Below, in pieces: positions 29,763-38,370 of a stretch of DNA of 64,000 bases. The position numbers and the translations under genes were made by a program. Positions within the stretch are counted from its first letter, which is position 1, and each line of letters begins with the position of its first letter. The DNA is from Marinobacter lutaoensis (lineage in GTDB: Bacteria > Pseudomonadota > Gammaproteobacteria > Pseudomonadales > Oleiphilaceae): the NCBI RefSeq assembly GCF_001981305.1, contig NZ_MSCW01000001.1:558001-622000 (forward strand), in the 5' to 3' direction. The notes beneath the pieces were generated by a model. It was not told where the DNA came from. It did not search any database and saw nothing but the letters and a program-made list of their open reading frames with translations.

Positions 29763-31076
29763 ATGACCTATCGCACCTGGATGACCTTCCCCCGCGCCGC
29801 CGCAGCGATACTGGCCGCCTGCTTGGTGCTGGTGGCCCCCGCCAGGGCGGAATTGCTGATCCGGATTACCGAGGGGGCGGATGCCGCCATTCCCATTTCG
29901 GTGGTCCCATTTGCCGAGCAGGGCGCCCTGCCACCGGGAGACAAGGTGAGCCGGATTGTCCGGGATGACCTCACCATGAGCGGAGAGTTCCGCCCCCTGC
30001 CGCCGGAAAAGATGCTCAGCCTTCCGTCCCGCCGGGAGGATGTGTTTTTCCGTGACTGGCGTCTGCTGGGGCAGCGCTATGTACTGGTGGGCGAGCTGAG
30101 CCGGCAAGCGGACCGGGTCACCGCCCGCTATGAGCTGTTCGATGTCAATCAGGAAAAACGGATTCTGGGGGAGTCGGCCGCGGCCTCGGTGAATAATCTG
30201 CGCACCCTGGCACACCACATCAGTGACAAGGTGTACGAGGCCATTACCGGTGTGCCCGGAGCCTTCTCCACCAAGCTGGCGTATGTCACCGTCGACAATG
30301 CCAACGGCAAGCCGCGTTATCGCCTGCAGGTCAGCGACGTGGATGGCAAGCGTGCCCGGATCCGCCTGGAAAGCCGCGAGCCGATTCTGTCGCCGGCCTG
30401 GTCGCCCGATGGCAAGGCACTGGCCTACGTTTCCTTTGAAACCGGCAAGCCGGTGGTCTTCGTGCATGAGCTGGCCACCGGCAAGCGTACCAAGGTGGCG
30501 GACTTTCCGGGGCTGAATTCAGCGCCGGCCTGGTCGCCCGACGGCAAGGCACTGTTGCTGACCCTGTCCAAGGACGGCAACGCTGAAATCTATCGGATGG
30601 AGCTGGCCAGCGGTGCCCTGAAGAAGCTGACCAACCATTGGGCGATCGACACCGAGGCGACCTACGACGCTACCGGCGAGGGCATATTCTTCACCTCCGA
30701 CCGTTCCGGCGGCCCCCAGATATACTATATGGAGCGCATCGGCGCGGAGCCCCGTCGCATCACCTTCGGCAGCCGCTACAATGCCCGGCCGCGCCCGGAC
30801 GGAACCGGGGACTATGTCTACTATGTGCACCAGCGCGACAGTGCCTTTCATATCGCGCGGACCAACCTGAAAACAGGGGACGAAACCATTCTGACACGCA
30901 CGCAGTCGGATGAATCCCCCAGTGTTTCTCCCAACGGACGCATGCTGATTTACGCCACCAAACAGGGTGAGAACAGCGTGCTGACGGTCATCTCGGCCGA
31001 TGGCGGGGCGGCCTACAGCCTGCCTGCCTCGGAGGGAGACGTTCGAGAGCCGGCCTGGGGCCCGATTGTCCAGTGA
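29763..31076 (+). CDS. tolB: Tol-Pal system periplasmic protein TolB
   Basis: Periplasmic beta-propeller protein that binds Pal and shuttles in the Tol-Pal cycle. From the ATG at 29763 it is 437 aa. A Sec signal peptide ends [14 protein letters not shown] near residue 29, an N-terminal alpha/beta domain follows, and repeated WSPDGK blades begin near residue 210 ([34 protein letters not shown]). An in-frame TTG at 29751 is too close to the AAGGA motif to be the start. Confidence 0.95.
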   Translation: MTYRTWMTFPRAAAAILAACLVLVAPARAELLIRITEGADAAIPISVVPFAEQGALPPGDKVSRIVRDDLTMSGEFRPLPPEKMLSLPSRREDVFFRDWRLLGQRYVLVGELSRQADRVTARYELFDVNQEKRILGESAAASVNNLRTLAHHISDKVYEAITGVPGAFSTKLAYVTVDNANGKPRYRLQVSDVDGKRARIRLESREPILSPAWSPDGKALAYVSFETGKPVVFVHELATGKRTKVADFPGLNSAPAWSPDGKALLLTLSKDGNAEIYRMELASGALKKLTNHWAIDTEATYDATGEGIFFTSDRSGGPQIYYMERIGAEPRRITFGSRYNARPRPDGTGDYVYYVHQRDSAFHIARTNLKTGDETILTRTQSDESPSVSPNGRMLIYATKQGENSVLTVISADGGAAYSLPASEGDVREPAWGPIVQ

Positions 31077-31137
31077 TGGCAATCGGATGGCCCGGGCCAA
31101 CGTTCAACCATAATCCACCATGACAAAGGAAGACATC

Positions 31138-31698
31138 ATGAATCTGTCTGTACAAACCAAAGCGTTTGCCCTGCTGGCCACCCTGGGCCTGATCGCGGGC
31201 TGTAGCTCCAACCAGACCATGGACGACGGTGCCTATGACAGCGCATCTGACGTGGCGGCCATCGATCAGTCAGGCGGCTCCACCGTGTATGGCGGCAGCG
31301 ATGACGGCGGTGTTTCCGCCGAGACCCTGACCGAAGAGGAACGCATGGCCGCCGAGCAGGCCGCACTGCGGGAGATCACCACCTTCTACTTCGACTTCGA
31401 CACGTCGGAGATCAAGCCCGAGGCCCGCGACGTACTGGTGGCTCACGCACGCTATCTGGCCGAACACCCCAATCAGCGCGTCCGTCTGGAAGGTCATGCC
31501 GATGAGCGCGGCACCAAGGAATACAACCTGGCCCTTGGTGAGCGCCGTGCGAAGGCCGTGCAGCGCTTCCTGATCGTCAATGGCGCTTCACGTGGCCAGA
31601 TCGAAACCGTAAGCTATGGTGAAGAAAAGCCGGCGGTGATGGGGTCCACCGAAAGCGCCTGGGCGCAGAACCGTCGGGTTGAGCTGGTATTTGAATAA
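31138..31698 (+). CDS. pal: Peptidoglycan-associated lipoprotein Pal
   Basis: Outer-membrane lipoprotein that anchors the Tol system to peptidoglycan. The lipobox is LIAGC near residues 18-22, with acylation at Cys22 and Ser+2, consistent with outer-membrane sorting. The C-terminal OmpA-like domain carries HADERGTKEYNLALGERRA, including the peptidoglycan-binding Asp and Arg. The start chosen is the ATG at 31138, with AAAGGA seven bases upstream, giving 186 aa; an upstream in-frame ATG would push the signal peptide out of shape. Confidence 0.95.
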   Translation: MNLSVQTKAFALLATLGLIAGCSSNQTMDDGAYDSASDVAAIDQSGGSTVYGGSDDGGVSAETLTEEERMAAEQAALREITTFYFDFDTSEIKPEARDVLVAHARYLAEHPNQRVRLEGHADERGTKEYNLALGERRAKAVQRFLIVNGASRGQIETVSYGEEKPAVMGSTESAWAQNRRVELVFE

Positions 31699-31721
31699 TC
31701 ACCCAGAGTAAGGAATCAGGT

Positions 31722-32507
31722 GTGTCCATGAGAAAAACGCTCATGGCGTCTGTCCTGGTGCCGCTTGTCCTTGGTCAGGCGGCCCCCCTGCAGGCGCAGT
31801 CTGCGACTCCGGCCTTCCAGAACAGCGCTTCCGAAGCGCAGCGCAAGGCGGTGAACAATCAGGCAACCGCGGAACTGTTCTACATGATTCAGCAGTTGCA
31901 GGAGGATGTTCGCCGCCTGCAGGGTAAGGTGGAGGAGCAGCAGCACCTGATTACCCAGTTGCAGGCACAGGGACGGGATCGCTACATCGACCTTGACCAG
32001 CGCATTCTCGACCTATCGGAAAAGCTCAATGCCCAGCCGACAGCGGCTGGCGAGGGAGCGTCAGCCACGCCGGCCGCGTCGGGGCAGGGCACGCCCGTGG
32101 CCACCCGGGATTACCGGGCACCGGGCGCCGAGGAACAGAAGGATTACAACGCCATTCTGGATTTGATCCGCAACCAGAAGGCTTACGACCAGGCCATTTC
32201 GCGCCTGTATGAATTTATCGACCGGTACCCCGAGGGGGATCTGACGGTCAACGCCTATTACTGGCTGGGCGAAGTGTACCTGGCCAAGCCCCAGCTGGAG
32301 CAGGCCAAACAGGCGTTCACCATCGTCGCTACCCGGTACCCCGATCATCGCAAGGCTCCCGACGCACTCTACAAGCTGGGTGTGACTCTGGATCGCCTGG
32401 GCAGTCGGGAGGACGCACGGCGGTACATGGAACGGGTGACCCGGGAGTATCCCGACAGCGGCGCAGCGGGATTGGCGAAAAAATTCCTCTCATCCGCAAG
32501 CGGTTAA
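31722..32507 (+). CDS. cpoB: Cell division coordinator CpoB (YbgF)
   Basis: Periplasmic TolA/PBP1B-binding protein that couples outer-membrane constriction to septal peptidoglycan synthesis. About 261 aa: a signal peptide (LVPLVLGQAAPLQAQ), an N-terminal coiled-coil (about residues 45-105, ELFYMIQQLQEDVRRLQGKV) and C-terminal tetratricopeptide repeats (from ~140: YWLGEVYLAKPQLEQAKQAF, ALYKLGVTLDRLG). The start may be the GTG at 31722 or the ATG at 31728. It closes the tol-pal operon. Confidence 0.92.
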   Translation: MSMRKTLMASVLVPLVLGQAAPLQAQSATPAFQNSASEAQRKAVNNQATAELFYMIQQLQEDVRRLQGKVEEQQHLITQLQAQGRDRYIDLDQRILDLSEKLNAQPTAAGEGASATPAASGQGTPVATRDYRAPGAEEQKDYNAILDLIRNQKAYDQAISRLYEFIDRYPEGDLTVNAYYWLGEVYLAKPQLEQAKQAFTIVATRYPDHRKAPDALYKLGVTLDRLGSREDARRYMERVTREYPDSGAAGLAKKFLSSASG

Positions 32508-32536
32508 TCACGCTCGAAAAAAATTTTGGAAGGCGC

Positions 32537-32577
32537 AAAAAAAAAAGGGTTGATCACCGGAAAAAAATCAGTACCAT
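32537..32577 (+). promoter_or_regulatory. tRNA-Lys promoter with A-tract UP-like element
   Basis: TTGATC (32550-32555) and TACCAT (32572-32577) are 16 bases apart and lie just before the tRNA gene. A run of ten As (32537-32546) sits directly upstream of the -35, where an UP element would lie. Two further A7 runs (32517-32523 and 32561-32567) are spaced about 21-22 bases centre to centre. Confidence 0.6.
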
Positions 32578-32590
32578 ATGCGCCTCGTTC

Positions 32591-32675
32591 GGGTCGTTAG
32601 CTCAGTTGGTAGAGCAGTTGGCTTTTAACCATTTTAACCAATTGGTCGTAGGTTCGAATCCTACACGACCCACCA
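32591..32675 (+). tRNA. tRNA-Lys(UUU) with a 9-bp duplication in the anticodon loop
   Basis: The acceptor stem (GGGTCGT with ACGACCC), D-arm (GCTC/GAGC), T-arm (GTAGG TTCGAAT CCTAC) and encoded CCA are those of a normal bacterial tRNA-Lys. The anticodon arm has stem GTTGG/CCAAT, but the loop is 16 bases instead of 7. TTTTAACCA is exactly repeated (32623-32631 and 32632-32640), so the gene is 85 rather than 76 bases. Both copies keep TTT. An alternative fold restores a 7-base loop with only three good stem pairs and a longer variable region. Position between cpoB and nadA matches the enterobacterial lysT region. Function is uncertain; it may be defective. Confidence 0.9.
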
Positions 32676-32698
32676 AATAACAGGCTCCCAGGAGCTTG

Positions 32699-32728
32699 AA
32701 AAAAAGAGCCTTCGGGCTCTTTTTTTTG
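32699..32728 (+). terminator. Rho-independent terminator of tRNA-Lys
   Basis: A-run, GAGCC, TTCG tetraloop, GGCTC and a run of nine Ts (32720-32728) form a textbook intrinsic terminator 24 bases after the tRNA CCA. Confidence 0.95.
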
Positions 32729-32795
32729 TCCGTGGATGCCGCATATACCCGGGTGGAACGGGGGTGTGCCCATGATGACGGCGCAGGTTTGCAGA

Positions 32796-32826
32796 TTCAT
32801 GAAAAGCCGGTCATGGGTGTTATAAT
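32796..32826 (+). promoter_or_regulatory. nadA promoter
   Basis: A perfect TATAAT (32821-32826) lies 32 bases before the nadA ATG. The best -35 is a weak TTCATG (32796-32801) with a long 19-base spacer, so an activator or a different -35 is possible. Confidence 0.5.
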
Positions 32827-32857
32827 CCGCTGAATCAGGCAAGGCAGAGATACAGGA

Positions 32858-33919
32858 ATGACACGAGCACAAGACCGTATTCTCGTTCAGGAGCACCTGG
32901 CCCACGAAGCAGAGCCGAAACCGCTGAGTGACCGCGAGAAAGCGGAGCTGGAGGCCTGCATCAAGGCGGAGCTCAAGGCCCGCGACGCCGTGCTCGTGGC
33001 TCACTATTACACAGACCCGGACATCCAGCGCTTGGCCGAGGAAACCGGTGGCTGTGTCGCGGATTCCCTGGAGATGGCCCGTTTCGGCAATCAGCATCCG
33101 GCGTCCACCGTGGTGGTGGCCGGCGTCCGCTTCATGGGCGAGACGGCGAAGATCCTGAATCCCGAGAAGAAGGTTCTTATGCCGACGCTGGAGGCAACCT
33201 GCTCCCTGGACGTGGGGTGTCCCGCCGACGAATTTTCCGCATTCTGCGACCAGCATCCCGACCGCACCGTGGTGGTTTACGCGAACACTTCGGCGGCCGT
33301 CAAGGCGCGGGCCGACTGGGTGGTCACCTCGAGCTGTGCCCAGGCCATTGTCGAGCATCTCGACAGCCGCGGCGAAAAGATTCTGTGGGCGCCGGACAAG
33401 CATCTGGGCCGCTACGTCCAGAAAACCACCGGCGCCGACATGCTGTTGTGGGATGGCTCCTGCATCGTGCACGAGGAATTCAAGTACCGGGGGCTGGAAG
33501 ACCTCAAGGCCCTGTATCCGGACGCCGCCGTTCTGGTGCATCCGGAGTCGCCCGACGCAGTCGTCGAAATGGCGGATGTGGTGGGCTCCACCTCGCAGCT
33601 CATCCATGCCGTGCAAACCCTGCCCAATGACACTTTCATTGTCGCCACCGACAACGGCATCTTCTACAAGATGCAGCAACTGGCGCCCAACAAGACACTG
33701 ATCGAGGCGCCGACCGCCGGGAACGGTGCCACCTGTCGCAGCTGCGCCCACTGCCCGTGGATGGCGATGAACGGGCTGGAAAACCTGCTGGAAGTACTGC
33801 GTACCGGCAGTCAGGAGGTGCATGTGGACCCGGCGCTCCGGGCGCGGGCGCTGAAACCCCTGCAGAGGATGCTGGATTTCACCGCCGGCATGAACCTGAA
33901 GGCGGCCGGTAACGCCTGA
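32858..33919 (+). CDS. nadA: Quinolinate synthase
   Basis: Oxygen-sensitive [4Fe-4S] enzyme that condenses iminoaspartate with dihydroxyacetone phosphate to quinolinate for NAD synthesis. Cluster ligand cysteines are seen in [11 protein letters not shown] (~115), [11 protein letters not shown] (~202) and [14 protein letters not shown] (~294-297). The length of 353 aa matches E. coli (347). It has its own promoter after the tRNA-Lys terminator. nadB is not in the window. Confidence 0.95.
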   Translation: MTRAQDRILVQEHLAHEAEPKPLSDREKAELEACIKAELKARDAVLVAHYYTDPDIQRLAEETGGCVADSLEMARFGNQHPASTVVVAGVRFMGETAKILNPEKKVLMPTLEATCSLDVGCPADEFSAFCDQHPDRTVVVYANTSAAVKARADWVVTSSCAQAIVEHLDSRGEKILWAPDKHLGRYVQKTTGADMLLWDGSCIVHEEFKYRGLEDLKALYPDAAVLVHPESPDAVVEMADVVGSTSQLIHAVQTLPNDTFIVATDNGIFYKMQQLAPNKTLIEAPTAGNGATCRSCAHCPWMAMNGLENLLEVLRTGSQEVHVDPALRARALKPLQRMLDFTAGMNLKAAGNA

Positions 33920-33938
33920 GGCGCCGCCGCCACGGGGC

Positions 33939-35420
33939 TCAGCTCTTCCGCTGGGCCTCCATGCGCCGGGCAATGGTGGAGAGCCGCTCGGTGACGGCCT
34001 GTCGCTGGGGAGAGCCCGCCGGCAGTTTTTCCTGGGCCTGCCGAAGCTGGCGCTGGGCCGACTCCAGATCACCCATCAATACATCGTATTCGGCTCGGGC
34101 CTGGTGTACGCCCACGATGTTCCGGGCCAGCCCCTCCGCTTCCGCGAGCCGCAACCACAGATGTTCCTGCTGTGGCAGGTCCCGCGTCAGCTTCCTCAGA
34201 TGGTCCGCCGCCGCCTGGCCGTCGCCGGCTTTGATTTCCGCCTCCGTCAGGGTGTAGGTGATCGGGTAGTTGCCGGGGTTGCGCGCCAGCGCATCGGACA
34301 TCAGCTGTTGCGCTTCCCCGGTTTTATCCTGGGCAATCAGGGCTTCGGCCAGCGTTACGTTGAGGGTGATGCGTTCCGGGTTGTCGCTCAGCAGTTTTCT
34401 GAGAATCTCCTCCGCCTTGCTGGCTTGATCGTTGGCCAGGTAGGCGACGGCAAGCCCATACTCGATGGCCTGATGGCGTTGGGCTTCCGGGTCTTCCAGG
34501 TACGCCCGGAAGGTGTTGACCGCGGCCTGGGGCGAGGATGCGTAGTGCACCTGGAGGCGGGCGCGCATGAGGTGATATTCCTGCCCGTCCCGAATGTCCA
34601 GATGCGGGTACTGCTCGGCGCGGTTTCGGCTGTCCGCCACCCGGTTCTGGGTCAGGGGGTGGGTGGACAGATACTCCGGTACCTGATTTCCCTGGAGCCG
34701 GTTCTGCCGCATCATAATCTCGAACATCTCCGGCATGCCTCTGGGGTCCATGCCCGCATTGGCAAGAATTTCCATGCCGATGCGGTCCGCTTCCTTTTCG
34801 TTGGCCCGGCTGTAGGCCAGCATGTTCTGCGCGGACAGGGCCTGGGTGCCGGCGATGGTGGCGATGCCGATGTCGGACTGGGTGACCGCGGAGAGCACGA
34901 TGCCAGCGATCACGCCGGCCAGGGTCAGCGGCGCGTTGTTGGCCTGTTGTTCGAGGCGTCGGGCGAAGTGGCGTTGGCTCAAGTGCGCCAGTTCGTGGGC
35001 GAGGACAGAGGCGAACTGTTGTTCGGTCATGGCATTGAGGAACAGGCCTCCGTTCACGCCCACCACGCCACCGGGTACGGCAAAGGCGTTGAGCTGAGGG
35101 CTGTCGATCAGGATCAGGGTCAGGTTGCGATCCTGCAGCGGCGCAGCCGGCACCAGTCGATAGAGGATGGCGTTCAGGTAGTCGTACACCAGAGGGTCGG
35201 TGATCCGGGGCGTGGAACGCCGTAGGGACACCATCACCTGCCGGCCGATTTCCGCTTCCTGCTGCTCCGAGATCAGCCCGCCGCCGTTGCCGCCGATGGT
35301 GGGGAGGTCGCTGTCCTGAGCCTGCGCTGTCGAAATGCCCGGGCTCAAGGCCAGGGTCAGGGCCAGACCGCCGGCGCGGAGCAGCGGGAGGGGACGTGGT
35401 CGGCCGTGTTGACGCTTCAT
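33939..35420 (-). CDS. bepA: Periplasmic M48 metalloprotease, BepA-like
   Basis: Zinc metalloprotease and chaperone for outer-membrane protein assembly. A signal peptide precedes ISTAQAQD (~residue 36). The HExxH motif is HELAHLSQRHFARR near residue 143, and the third-ligand region is NEKEADRIGMEIL near 210. C-terminal tetratricopeptide repeats follow from ~300 (AVAYLANDQASKAEEILRKLL, VTLAEALIAQDKTGEAQQLM). The length of 493 aa fits BepA/YfgC. It converges on nadA and is divergent from tusA. The precise orthology to BepA rather than LoiP or YcaL rests on the TPR domain. Confidence 0.88.
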   Translation of the reverse strand: MKRQHGRPRPLPLLRAGGLALTLALSPGISTAQAQDSDLPTIGGNGGGLISEQQEAEIGRQVMVSLRRSTPRITDPLVYDYLNAILYRLVPAAPLQDRNLTLILIDSPQLNAFAVPGGVVGVNGGLFLNAMTEQQFASVLAHELAHLSQRHFARRLEQQANNAPLTLAGVIAGIVLSAVTQSDIGIATIAGTQALSAQNMLAYSRANEKEADRIGMEILANAGMDPRGMPEMFEIMMRQNRLQGNQVPEYLSTHPLTQNRVADSRNRAEQYPHLDIRDGQEYHLMRARLQVHYASSPQAAVNTFRAYLEDPEAQRHQAIEYGLAVAYLANDQASKAEEILRKLLSDNPERITLNVTLAEALIAQDKTGEAQQLMSDALARNPGNYPITYTLTEAEIKAGDGQAAADHLRKLTRDLPQQEHLWLRLAEAEGLARNIVGVHQARAEYDVLMGDLESAQRQLRQAQEKLPAGSPQRQAVTERLSTIARRMEAQRKS

Positions 35421-35580
35421 GTACTTCCAATTGCCTCTGAATGGGGTTGCCGATTGGACAGCCGCGCGTACGGAAAAGTTCTGTACGGCAGCTTACCAGT
35501 TCCTATAGTGCAATACCGCTTTTCTCTCGGCATAATGCGGGCTTATCACTGGATACCGTCTGAGTGGGTGCGTTCACACT

Positions 35581-35808
35581 ATGGCCGATCGACTGCTGGA
35601 TGCCTCCGGGCTGAGATGCCCCATGCCGTTGCTGAAAACCAAACTTGAGCTCAATGCCATGGCGCCGGGCGAAACGCTGGAAGTCATCGCCACCGATGCG
35701 GGCTCGGCGCGCGACATACCGGCATTCCTGGCGCTGTCGAAACATCGCCTGATCCGCCAGACGGAGCTGAACGGCCAGTTCCGGTTTGTGATACAGTGCG
35801 GCGGCTAA
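35581..35808 (+). CDS. tusA: TusA-family sulfurtransferase
   Basis: A 75-aa sulfur-carrier protein with the family's CPxP motif: DASGLRCPMPLLKTKLEL, Cys near residue 14. TusA relays sulfur from a cysteine desulfurase for tRNA 2-thiouridine and molybdenum cofactor synthesis. In Pseudomonas-like genomes a tusA paralogue lies beside bepA and perM, as here, so it may be this family member rather than the tRNA-thiolation TusA. It is 16 bases before the next gene. Confidence 0.85.
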   Translation: MADRLLDASGLRCPMPLLKTKLELNAMAPGETLEVIATDAGSARDIPAFLALSKHRLIRQTELNGQFRFVIQCGG

Positions 35809-35824
35809 CCGAGCGGAGACATTG

Positions 35825-36904
35825 ATGGTCAGGATTTTACGCGGTCTTGCGCACAAATACTTTTCAGATGAAGAAGCGGTCATTCTTTTCCTGCTGCTGG
35901 TGGCCGGCACCTTCTTCATCATCTGGTTCGGGGCCATGCTGGCGCCCGCCATTGCTTCCTTGATCATCGCCTTCATCCTGCAGGGGTTGGTGGTGAAGCT
36001 CAACCGTCTGGGGGTGCCGGAAACGGTGTCGATCCTCGGGGTTTTCCTGCTGTTTCTGGGCGCCCTGGTGGGGGTCATCTTTGGCTTGCTGCCGCTGATC
36101 TGGACCCAGGTGTCCCGGTTGGCGGGCGAGGCGCCCCGGATCATCCGGGAAACCCAGTCCTACCTGGAGCTGCTGCCGGACCAATACCCACAGCTGATCT
36201 CCGCCGAGGCGATCGATACCATGTACCAGCAGGTGTCCACCGAGGTGGGTCAGCTCACTCAGTGGCTGGTGTCGTTCTCGCTGTCCAGCATTCCGGACCT
36301 GGTGGCGCTGCTGATCTACATGGTGCTGGTGCCGATCCTGGTGTTTTTCTTTCTGAAGGACAAGGAAGAGTTGCTTGGTTCCATTGCCAGGCTGCTGCCG
36401 CCGCAACGCCCGCTGATGCTGAAAATCTGGCACGAGGTCAACCTGCAGTGTGCCAACTATGTCAGGGGCAAGGCGCTGGAAATCGTGATCGTCGGTGGCG
36501 CCACGTATATTGCCTTCAAGCTGCTGGGCATGCCGTACGCGGCCCTGCTGTCGTTGTTGGTGGGGTTGAGTGTTGTGATTCCCTACATTGGTGCCGCCGT
36601 GGTGACCATCCCGGTGGCGATGATAGCTCTGTTTGCCTTTGGCTGGGGCTCCCACTTCATCTGGGTGATGGTGGTCTACGGCATCATTCAGGCGCTGGAT
36701 GGCAACGTGCTCGTGCCCATCCTGTTTTCTGAGGTTAACAACCTGCATCCGGTAGCGATCATCGTCGCGGTCCTGTTCTTTGGCGGGATCTGGGGGTTGT
36801 GGGGGGTGTTCTTTGCCATTCCTCTGGCGACTCTGCTGAAGGCGGTGTTCGCGGCCTGGCCGGTGAAGGAAGTGCCTCCGCCACCGGCCGGTGAGCTGGG
36901 CTGA
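35825..36904 (+). CDS. perM: AI-2E family transporter, PerM-like
   Basis: Polytopic inner-membrane protein of the AI-2E transporter family, 359 aa from the ATG at 35825 (GGAG six bases upstream). Several hydrophobic helices occur at about residues 20-50, 60-90, 150-180 and 210-330, with the family features ILVFFFLKDKEEL near 175 and GVSVVIPYIGAAV-type glycine-rich segments near 250. Substrates differ across the family (autoinducer-2, Na/H exchange, unknown), so none is assigned. It is co-directional with tusA and convergent with bcp. Confidence 0.85.
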   Translation: MVRILRGLAHKYFSDEEAVILFLLLVAGTFFIIWFGAMLAPAIASLIIAFILQGLVVKLNRLGVPETVSILGVFLLFLGALVGVIFGLLPLIWTQVSRLAGEAPRIIRETQSYLELLPDQYPQLISAEAIDTMYQQVSTEVGQLTQWLVSFSLSSIPDLVALLIYMVLVPILVFFFLKDKEELLGSIARLLPPQRPLMLKIWHEVNLQCANYVRGKALEIVIVGGATYIAFKLLGMPYAALLSLLVGLSVVIPYIGAAVVTIPVAMIALFAFGWGSHFIWVMVVYGIIQALDGNVLVPILFSEVNNLHPVAIIVAVLFFGGIWGLWGVFFAIPLATLLKAVFAAWPVKEVPPPPAGELG

Positions 36905-36916
36905 TCGGGGCCCGGC

Positions 36917-37384
36917 TCAGAGCGCCTTGACCGCCTCCAGCACCTCGTCGGCGTGGCCCTTGACCTTGACCCCGCGCCACTCCTTCCTGAGGACGCCGTC
37001 CCGGTCGATCAGGAAGGTGCTGCGGTCGATGCCCATGTACTCCTTGCCATAGAGCTTCTTCAGCTTGATGACATCGAACAGCCGGCACAGGGTTTCATCC
37101 TGGTCGGAAATCAGATGAAACGGGAATTCATATTTGGCCCGGAAGTTCTCGTGTGCTTTCAGTCCGTCCCTCGATACCCCGAATATGACGGTGTCCAGGG
37201 CTTCGAACGCCGCTATCCGGTCGCGGAAATCCTGCCCCTCGGTGGTGCAGCCGGGGGTGTTGTCCTTGGGGTAGAAGTAGATCACCACGTTCTTGCCGCG
37301 CAGGTCGGCGAGTCGAACGGTCTGATCGCCGGTGGCGGGGGCTTCGAAATCCGGAACGGGTTGGTTCAGTTCTACGGTCGGCAT
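36917..37384 (-). CDS. bcp: Thioredoxin-dependent peroxiredoxin Bcp
   Basis: Cytoplasmic thiol peroxidase of the BCP/PrxQ group, 155 aa. The peroxidatic cysteine is Cys46 in YPKDNTPGCTTEG. The resolving cysteine five residues later found in E. coli Bcp is replaced (TTEGQDF), so this enzyme uses a one-Cys mechanism or another Cys (ETLCRLF, ~residue 97). It is divergent from dapA and convergent with perM; the divergent bcp-dapA pair is common in pseudomonads. Confidence 0.93.
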   Translation of the reverse strand: MPTVELNQPVPDFEAPATGDQTVRLADLRGKNVVIYFYPKDNTPGCTTEGQDFRDRIAAFEALDTVIFGVSRDGLKAHENFRAKYEFPFHLISDQDETLCRLFDVIKLKKLYGKEYMGIDRSTFLIDRDGVLRKEWRGVKVKGHADEVLEAVKAL

Positions 37385-37457
37385 GACATCTCCTTAATTC
37401 CCTTGTGTCAGTTCCAGCCCAACATTACCATATCGGTTTTATTCGGACGGAGTTTTT

Positions 37458-38336
37458 ATGATTACGGGTAGCCTTGTCGCACTAGTTACGCCCATGCATC
37501 CGAACGGTGAGGTGCACTGGGAGGAACTGGACCGTCTGGTGGATTTTCACATCGAAAACGGCACGCATGGTATCGTTGCCGTGGGCACCACCGGCGAGTC
37601 CGCCACCCTGGATCCCGAAGAGCACTGCCAAGTGATAGGGCACATCATAAAACGCGTCGATGGCCGCGTACCGGTGATTGCCGGCACCGGCGGTAACAGC
37701 ACCCGCGAGGCGATCGATTTGACCTCCGAGGCCCGGAAACTCGGGGCCGATGCCTGCCTGCTGGTGGTGCCTTACTACAACAAGCCAACCCAGGAAGGGT
37801 TGTATCAGCACTTCAAGACCATCGCCGAGGCGGTGCCGGACATGCAGCAGATGCTGTACAACGTACCGGGCCGGACCGCCTGTGACATGCTCAACGAAAC
37901 CGTTCTCCGCCTGGCTGACATTCCCAATATCGTGGGTATCAAAGATGCCACCGGCAACATCCCGCGCGGCATCGAGCTGATCGAAGCGTTGCAGGGGCGT
38001 CTGGTGGTGTATTCCGGTGACGACGCCACCGCCGCCGAGCTGATGCTCGCGGGCGCCAAGGGCAATGTCTCGGTCACTGCCAACGTCGCGCCCAAGGCTA
38101 TGGCGCAGCTGTGCGAGGCGGCGATTGCCGGCAATCGCGAGGAGGTCGAGCGACTCAACGCGCTGCTGATGCCACTCAACCGCAAGCTGTTTCTTGAGGC
38201 CAACCCAATCCCGGTGAAGTGGGCGCTCCATCGTATGGGCCTGATCAGCGAGGGCATCCGCCTGCCGCTGACACCGCTGAGCGAGAAGTTCCACGGCGAG
38301 GTCGAGGATGCCCTGAAAGCCGCGGGCGTTCTCTGA
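37458..38336 (+). CDS. dapA: 4-hydroxy-tetrahydrodipicolinate synthase
   Basis: Condenses pyruvate with aspartate semialdehyde for lysine and diaminopimelate synthesis. The Schiff-base lysine is in [10 protein letters not shown] near residue 161, and the catalytic tyrosine is in [10 protein letters not shown] near 134. GTTGESATL near 44 is the conserved substrate loop. The length of 292 aa is standard. It is followed by bamC and purC, the same dapA-bamC-purC order as in E. coli. Confidence 0.96.
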   Translation: MITGSLVALVTPMHPNGEVHWEELDRLVDFHIENGTHGIVAVGTTGESATLDPEEHCQVIGHIIKRVDGRVPVIAGTGGNSTREAIDLTSEARKLGADACLLVVPYYNKPTQEGLYQHFKTIAEAVPDMQQMLYNVPGRTACDMLNETVLRLADIPNIVGIKDATGNIPRGIELIEALQGRLVVYSGDDATAAELMLAGAKGNVSVTANVAPKAMAQLCEAAIAGNREEVERLNALLMPLNRKLFLEANPIPVKWALHRMGLISEGIRLPLTPLSEKFHGEVEDALKAAGVL

Positions 38337-38370
38337 CGTTGACCCCCTATCCTTGAACCGGAGTAACGCG

